Part shown: piece by piece, positions 59,731 to 64,000 of the stretch
How positions within the stretch are numbered: position 1 is the first letter of the stretch
Layout: every line of letters begins with the position of its first letter
Assembly (NCBI GenBank): GCA_965226915.1
Contig: CBDDEJ010000011.1
Coordinates: 1 to 64,000, forward strand
Source: Io17-Chloro-G2 sp965226915
GTDB taxonomy: Bacteria > Chloroflexota > Dehalococcoidia > Lucifugimonadales > UBA3495
Direction of reading: 5' to 3'
Length of the DNA stretch: 64,000 nt
Notes under the pieces: generated by a model
Database searches by the model: none
What the model was told of the DNA's origin: nothing
What the model saw: the letters and a program-made list of their open reading frames with translations, nothing else
Translations under genes and position numbers: made by a program

Positions 59731-61044
59731 TTGCAAACCATAATCAACTGGCGTCCCAAAACGCCGTTCTACTACGGCTGGCTGATCCTGGGAATGGTGG
59801 CTTTGGGGGCCTTCGTGGCCACCAGCATCGCGGGAGTGGTGCTGGGCGGGATACAGGGCTTCATCTTTGAAGACACTGGATGGAGCCGCAGCACAATTGG
59901 CGTCGCCGCGGGGACCGGAGTTTTAGCCTCGGGCTTGGCCGCCCCCATTGTCGGAAGGCTGGCCGACCGTTACGGCGCCCGCTGGCTGATCCCTGCCGGG
60001 ACATTCATGCTGGGCATCTGCCTGTTTTCCTTCGTCTGGGTCCACTCAATCTGGCAGTTCTTCGTCATAGCCATAGTCGCCCGGGCCGTCAGCCAGCCTC
60101 TGCTCATCGGCATCGTGCCCCGCACCGTGGCGGTCAACTTTTTCCGCCGCCGGCGCAACCTGGCCCTGGCTTTGACCGGCATGTTCCGCCCCATCAGCGG
60201 GGCCATCAACATCCAGTTGTTCGCTGTGGCGGCCTTGGTCATCGGATGGCGAACCACGTTCCAATACCTGGGTGTCTTTAGCATCCTGCTCACGCTGCCC
60301 ATGATCTTGATCATCCGCCGCCAACCTGAAGACATCGGCTTGCTGCCCGACGGGGACAATCCCGCCGGGCAGCAGAGGGCCAATATTACCGGCGGCCAAT
60401 CCAGTACGGCGCCCAGCGCGGACGCAACCCCTGAAGAGCATTGGAGCGCCAAAGAAGTGTTTCACACTAGGTCTTATTGGTTGATCGCCGTCACCACTTT
60501 CCTCATGGTCATGGCCAGCACCGGCATCTCATTCAACATGGTTCCCTACTTCCAGGAAAGCGCCGGTTTGACCTCTACCCAGGCCGTGGGCGTGCTAAGC
60601 CTCAGCACGTCCCTGGCGCTGGCGAACCTGGTCTGGGGGTACGTCTCGGATCGGGTCAGCCCAAGGTACAGCATCGTAGGCGTCATGGCCGTTATGACAG
60701 CGTTGATCCTGTTCCTTTTCACCATAAAGTCGGTTTACGCCGCCTATGTATTCGGCGCCATATGGGGAATAGGCAACGGCGCTATGGAAGTCTTGACCTA
60801 TATTCTGCTGGCTCGTTACTACGGCAGGGGCTCCTTCGGCAGCATCACCGGCGCTTTGCGGCCATTCGAGGCAGCGGGGCTAGGACTGGGGCAGATATTC
60901 GGGGGCCTAGTCTACGATCTTAGCGGCAGTTACCACGGGCTGTTCTATGAATCCATCGCGGCCTACTCCCTGGCCATCCTGTTTCTGTTGCTGGCGGTTC
61001 AACCAGTCCGGCAGCAGACCAGTGGCGACTCCTCACCGGCGTGA
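59731..61044 (+). CDS. Major facilitator superfamily transporter
   Basis: 437 residues, about 12 predicted helices in two halves joined by a hydrophilic loop (about residues 210-245). The MFS loop 2-3 motif appears as 'GRLADRYGARW' and the equivalent in the second half as 'GYVSDRVSPRY'. It is closest in general form to the monocarboxylate/oxalate-formate antiporter-like group ('FYYGWLILGMVALGAF' start). Substrate unknown. Starts at a TTG (59731); no strong RBS is visible. It is monocistronic, preceded by two MITEs and convergent with the cupredoxin gene. Confidence 0.9.
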   Translation: MQTIINWRPKTPFYYGWLILGMVALGAFVATSIAGVVLGGIQGFIFEDTGWSRSTIGVAAGTGVLASGLAAPIVGRLADRYGARWLIPAGTFMLGICLFSFVWVHSIWQFFVIAIVARAVSQPLLIGIVPRTVAVNFFRRRRNLALALTGMFRPISGAINIQLFAVAALVIGWRTTFQYLGVFSILLTLPMILIIRRQPEDIGLLPDGDNPAGQQRANITGGQSSTAPSADATPEEHWSAKEVFHTRSYWLIAVTTFLMVMASTGISFNMVPYFQESAGLTSTQAVGVLSLSTSLALANLVWGYVSDRVSPRYSIVGVMAVMTALILFLFTIKSVYAAYVFGAIWGIGNGAMEVLTYILLARYYGRGSFGSITGALRPFEAAGLGLGQIFGGLVYDLSGSYHGLFYESIAAYSLAILFLLLAVQPVRQQTSGDSSPA

Positions 61045-61122
61045 TGCTCCGGCGGGAGACGCCCCGAAACACAAGGCCTATCGATCTGACCTTACCTGAT
61101 GCAATTCATCATGGCGATGCCT

Positions 61123-61800
61123 CTACCGTGACGGTGGGTTCATCCACGGGTGGAAACGGCAGGTGTATGGGAAGACGCCGGGTTGGAGAAAAGTCATGCT
61201 GAAAGACTCATCCAATTCGAGTCCGCCGCTCTTCCAGCTAAAATTGTCGTAACTAGCGAAAATTCCTTCCTTGCCCGAGGTCGAAGTGTGCCCTTGTTCA
61301 TCCAGATTCGTCCAGGTGACCGTGGCTCCGGCGGGTATCGTCAATTCTTGGAGTTTGAAGTCCGCGATATCGGATTGAACGGTTAAGAGGCCATCCGTGC
61401 TCACGGGCGTCGCCGTTGGGACCGGTGTGGGGCTCGGCAGTGTAGTGGCCGTTGGAGCTAGCGTCACGGTTGGCTCCGGCGTGGGGCTCGCCTCCGGGCT
61501 CAGAAGTGTTGTGGACGTTGGCGCCGGGGTGGCTGTTGATTCCTGGGTCTGCCTTGGCTGTATGGTGGCGGTTGGCGCTGGCGCGTCCGTTGGCTCCGGG
61601 GTCGAACTCGGCGGGATGGGAGAAGGGGTGTTCTCGCCGGGCGACGCGGTTGCGGTCGTTGCCAGCGCGGTAACTGCCGGAACGACCGTATCCGCCGGCT
61701 GAACGGGAGTGGCGGAGGGCGTAGACTCGCCGCAGGCCAGGATAAGGCCAGAGATTGCCGGGATGACTACGAATGGGATTGCCCGGAGTAGAATCTGCAT
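61123..61800 (-). CDS. Cupredoxin-domain lipoprotein (blue copper-like) with Pro/Thr linker
   Basis: 225 residues from the ATG at 61800 (MQILLRAIPFVVIP), with a lipobox (GLILAC|GES). A roughly 115-residue linker of TPxPT repeats leads to a cupredoxin domain of about 85 residues ('LTIPAGATVTWTNLDEQGHT' to 'FPYTCRFHPWM'). Type 1 copper ligands His, Cys, His and Met are all present (GHTSTS; TCRFHPWM). After HPWM the protein ends as NPPSR. The next frame would read NPTVTVEASP, the normal final strand, so a one-base gain probably altered the last residues. Likely a surface electron carrier. A longer frame to 61908 is rejected. Confidence 0.83.
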   Translation of the reverse strand: MQILLRAIPFVVIPAISGLILACGESTPSATPVQPADTVVPAVTALATTATASPGENTPSPIPPSSTPEPTDAPAPTATIQPRQTQESTATPAPTSTTLLSPEASPTPEPTVTLAPTATTLPSPTPVPTATPVSTDGLLTVQSDIADFKLQELTIPAGATVTWTNLDEQGHTSTSGKEGIFASYDNFSWKSGGLELDESFSMTFLQPGVFPYTCRFHPWMNPPSR

Positions 61801-61883
61801 GTCCACGAATACCCCCGTTCCGCCCTTCAGTGATGTCCAACGCCAGGCAATACGATACCAGACCCCGTTTGGATCAGGCGAGA

Positions 61884-61892
61884 TGATATAAT
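61884..61892 (+). promoter_or_regulatory. Predicted extended -10 promoter of selD
   Basis: TGATATAAT: TG, one base, then consensus TATAAT at 61887-61892. Start near 61899, about 41 nt before the selD ATG at 61940. It lies in the gap between the divergent cupredoxin and selD genes. Confidence 0.6.
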
Positions 61893-61939
61893 TTCCACGC
61901 TCAAACACAAGCCCAATTCAGGCAAACTCAGGAGTCTCG

Positions 61940-62986
61940 ATGCAGAGCAGCGAAATCCGTTTGACCGAGCTCTCTCACTGCGCCGGTTGAGCCGGAAAAC
62001 TTAACCTTGAGGACCTGGTTCAGGTCCTAAGTAACCTCCCCGTGGTCCAACACCCAGATTTGCTGGTGGGCAACCAGACGGGAGACGACGCCGCCGTTTA
62101 CAAGATAAACGACACCACGGCGCTGATTTTCACTGTGGACTTTTTTCCGCCCATTGCCGACGACCCATACCAATTTGGGGCCATCGCCGCCGCCAACGCT
62201 CTTAGCGACGTGTACGCTATGGGCGGCAAGCCTCTGATGGCTTTAAACGTGGTGGGATTCCCCGCCGACCTGGCCAACGCTATGCTGGCCGATGTCCTTA
62301 AAGGCGGCTACGCCAAGGCGGCGGAAGCAGGCTGTTTGGTCGTGGGTGGCCACACAATCGATGACCCCGAGCCCAAATACGGCATGGCGGTCATCGGCAT
62401 CGTGGAGCCGGGGAAACAGGTGACCAACGCCGGCGCCAAAGCCGGGGACGTGCTGGTCCTGACCAAGCCGTTGGGCACGGGCATTATCACCACCGCGGGC
62501 AAACAGGGCAAAGTCTCCAATGAAGTCATGCAAGGCGCTCTGGAAAGCATGGCCACCCTAAACAAGGCTGCGGCGGAGGCTATGATGGACGTGGGCGTCA
62601 ACGCCTGCACCGATGTCACCGGCTACGGCCTGATGGGGCACCTAAGGGGAGTGGTCCGGGGCAGCAAAGTGGGCGCGACCATCCATGCCTCAGCCGTCCC
62701 GGTGCTGCCCGGCGCCTGGGAGTTGCTCGACCAGGACATCGCCCCAGGTGGGACCCACCGGAATCTCGACAGCGTTAGCGCGTCGGTCAAGTGGCATCCC
62801 GAACTGACCCAACGTCAAAAGGTAATGTTGTGCGATGCTCAGACTTCGGGCGGGTTGCTAATATCCGTAACCAAGGCCAAATTGCCGGAGCTCTTGTCAA
62901 AGCTGGAAGCGGCAGGCACGGCCGTTGCGGCAGTGGTTGGCGAAATCACCCAAGGTCCATCGGGAGAGATATCTGTTGAACCGTAA
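61940..62986 (+). CDS. selD: Selenophosphate synthetase, predicted selenoprotein (Sec17)
   Basis: Makes selenophosphate from selenide and ATP, the selenium donor for Sec-tRNA. The usual open frame begins at 62042, but the true start is the ATG at 61940, with AGGAG 5 nt upstream. The frame from there runs through a TGA at 61988-61990 and stays open to 62986 (348 residues). Read as selenocysteine, residues 12-20 are S-H-C-A-G-U-A-G-K. Position 17 is the catalytic Cys of E. coli SelD and K20 the essential Lys; both align without gaps. Later motifs are 'GDDAAVY', 'TVDFFPPIADDPYQFGAIAA', 'ALSDVYAMGGKPL' and 'VGGHTIDDPEPKYG'. A hairpin with SECIS features follows the TGA. IS1380-type copy 4 begins directly after the stop. 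Confidence 0.93.
62006..62031 (+). promoter_or_regulatory. Bacterial SECIS-like hairpin in selD
   Basis: CTT-g-AGGACCTG (62006-62017), loop GTT (62018-62020), CAGGTCCT-AAG (62021-62031): 11 pairs with one bulged G. The loop starts 27 nt after the TGA and has G as its first base. This agrees with the general bacterial SECIS description (short apical loop with G among its first two bases, 16-37 nt from the TGA). It would recruit SelB to the TGA at 61988. Confidence 0.8.
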
Positions 62987-64000
62987 GCCCGAATCCACCG
63001 ATAGAGGGCGTGTCGCGACAGGGCGGATAGGGAAGGAAGTGCTCCTCTGAATCTGGGATAATGGTTTTATAACAGAAAACCGACCAGAAACAAGGAGCAC
63101 CCAATAGATGCGACCACGCAACCACCTCGACCGCATCCACATCTCCTTCGACGACCACCGCCTGGTCAACAATGCCGGCCTGCTCCTTCCCGCCACCTTG
63201 GCCTTGCACCTCGGCCTTTCCCAACTGGTTGACCGGCGCCTGGACCTGGGCCGGGCCCCAGGCCGAGCCAACACCGGTGACAAGATGATGACGCTGGTGG
63301 CATCTGCGTTGGCGGGCGGCGACTGCATCGACGACGCCGATGCGCTGCGCGCCGGCGGGACAGCCTGCACCCTGGGCAGTGTGCTCAAGGCGCCCTCCAC
63401 CCTGGGCGCCTTCCTGCGCAGCTTTCGCTGGGGCCACGTCCGCCAACTGGACCGGGTGAGCCGCGAGTTGCTGGCCCGGGCCTGGCAGGCCGGAGCCGGA
63501 CCCGGCGACGCACCATTTACCATCGACCTTGATTCGACGATCTGCGAGACCTACGGACTGGCCAAGGAGGGCGCCCGCCACCACGGCTACACCGGCGCCC
63601 GGGGCTATCACCCGCTGTTGGCCGTCGCCGCCGGCGCCGGCGACGTGCTGATGTCCCGGCTGCGCGAGGGCCGCGCCAACACCGCCCGCGGGGCCGCCCA
63701 CTTCCTGCGGGAGACGGTGGGGCGGGTGCGCTACGCTGGCGCCAGCGGGCAGATCACCCTGCGGGCCGACAGCGGCTTCTATACCCACGCCGTGGTCGCC
63801 GTCTGCCGCAAGCTGGACGTGCGCTTCTCCATCACCATCCGCCAGCACAAAAGCCTGCGCAATCTCATCGAGGCCATACCCGAAGCTGCCTGGACGCCGA
63901 TTCCCTACTGGATGGACGGCGCCGCCGCTGTGGCCGAGACGACTTATACCCCCTTCCAGAGTGAGCCGGACGCCGCGCCGGTGCGGCTCATCGTCCGGCG
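62987..64000 (+). mobile_element. IS1380-family element, copy 4 (right part off window)
   Basis: Left end GCCCGAATCCACCGAT begins at 62987, one base after the selD stop. The left flank is GTAA. It continues to the window end with the same sequence as copies 1-3, so about 700 bp are missing. Confidence 0.92.
63108..64000 (+). CDS. IS1380-family transposase, copy 4 (partial)
   Basis: ATG at 63108; 297 codons visible without a stop or frameshift. The Trp268 codon is intact (TGG at 63909-63911), unlike copies 2 and 3. The region of the copy 1 deletion is outside the window, so this is the only copy here that might be functional. First and second catalytic Asp are present. Confidence 0.88.
   Translation, partial: MRPRNHLDRIHISFDDHRLVNNAGLLLPATLALHLGLSQLVDRRLDLGRAPGRANTGDKMMTLVASALAGGDCIDDADALRAGGTACTLGSVLKAPSTLGAFLRSFRWGHVRQLDRVSRELLARAWQAGAGPGDAPFTIDLDSTICETYGLAKEGARHHGYTGARGYHPLLAVAAGAGDVLMSRLREGRANTARGAAHFLRETVGRVRYAGASGQITLRADSGFYTHAVVAVCRKLDVRFSITIRQHKSLRNLIEAIPEAAWTPIPYWMDGAAAVAETTYTPFQSEPDAAPVRLIVR

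Noticed and set aside
1..64000. CRISPR array or phage structural genes
   Set aside because: No regularly spaced direct repeats with unique spacers and no cas or phage structural genes were seen.

Overview
The window is a stretch of GC-rich bacterial chromosome. The best guess is a Chloroflexota (Dehalococcoidia/SAR202-like) lineage. That is an inference from the gene set: two 11-subunit complex I operons without nuoEFG, a succinate dehydrogenase with a heterodisulfide-reductase-like subunit, Pro/Thr-rich lipoproteins, and many intergenic palindromes. No rRNA or other firm taxonomic marker is present.

Layout. 1-11.7 kb (minus): nuo operon 1, order A-B-C-[HicB-like]-[SDR]-D-H-I-J-K-L-M-N, with nuoN running off the left edge. 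11.9-13.6 kb: IS1380-type copy 1. 13.6-16.6 kb (minus): a CinA-like/NadD-like fusion, a flavin reductase-like protein and a beta-propeller lipoprotein. 16.9-19.0 kb (plus): an amidohydrolase and trmD. 19.0-22.5 kb: a 179-bp CTAG-bounded repeat and a histidine kinase gene split by IS1380-type copy 2. 22.6-25.4 kb: a lipoprotein, a thioesterase and a second, distinct IS1380-type element with a stop in its transposase. 26.1-32.9 kb: a class III aminotransferase, then (minus) nadK-nudix and sdhA-sdhB-HdrB-like. 33.0-44.2 kb (minus): nuo operon 2, A-B-C-D-H-I-J-K-[DUF2007-like]-L-M-N. 44.5-47.2 kb (plus): rdgB, moaA and a fused RNase HI-MoaC gene. 47.6-54.2 kb: a small island at tRNA-Met, bounded by a 48-49-bp direct repeat. 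It holds a decayed integrase, nested CTAG-targeting elements, an IS701-type element, IS1380-type copy 3 and a shredded HsdR-N-like nuclease gene. 54.4-62.9 kb: a zinc-ribbon membrane protein, a VOC protein, a frameshifted M23-like lipoprotein, an IS66-type element, an MFS transporter, a cupredoxin and selD. 63-64 kb: IS1380-type copy 4, cut by the window end.

How the genes fit together. Two ion-pumping quinone oxidoreductases, neither with an NADH-input module, and a soluble-type succinate:quinone reductase point to a respiratory cell in which something other than NADH may feed complex I. NAD metabolism (nadK, NadD-like, nudix) and molybdopterin synthesis (moaA, moaC) sit beside them.

The strongest observation is that selD has been read too short. 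An in-frame TGA at 61988 falls exactly at the catalytic Cys17 position and is followed by a bacterial SECIS-like hairpin, so the selenophosphate synthetase is itself predicted to be a selenoprotein. The second theme is mobile DNA. Five copies of a 179-bp repeat and three 153-bp MITEs related to the IS701-type element all use CTAG and nest end to end. Every IS transposase that can be read in full carries a stop or frameshift, yet one stop-bearing IS1380 allele is present at two separate sites.
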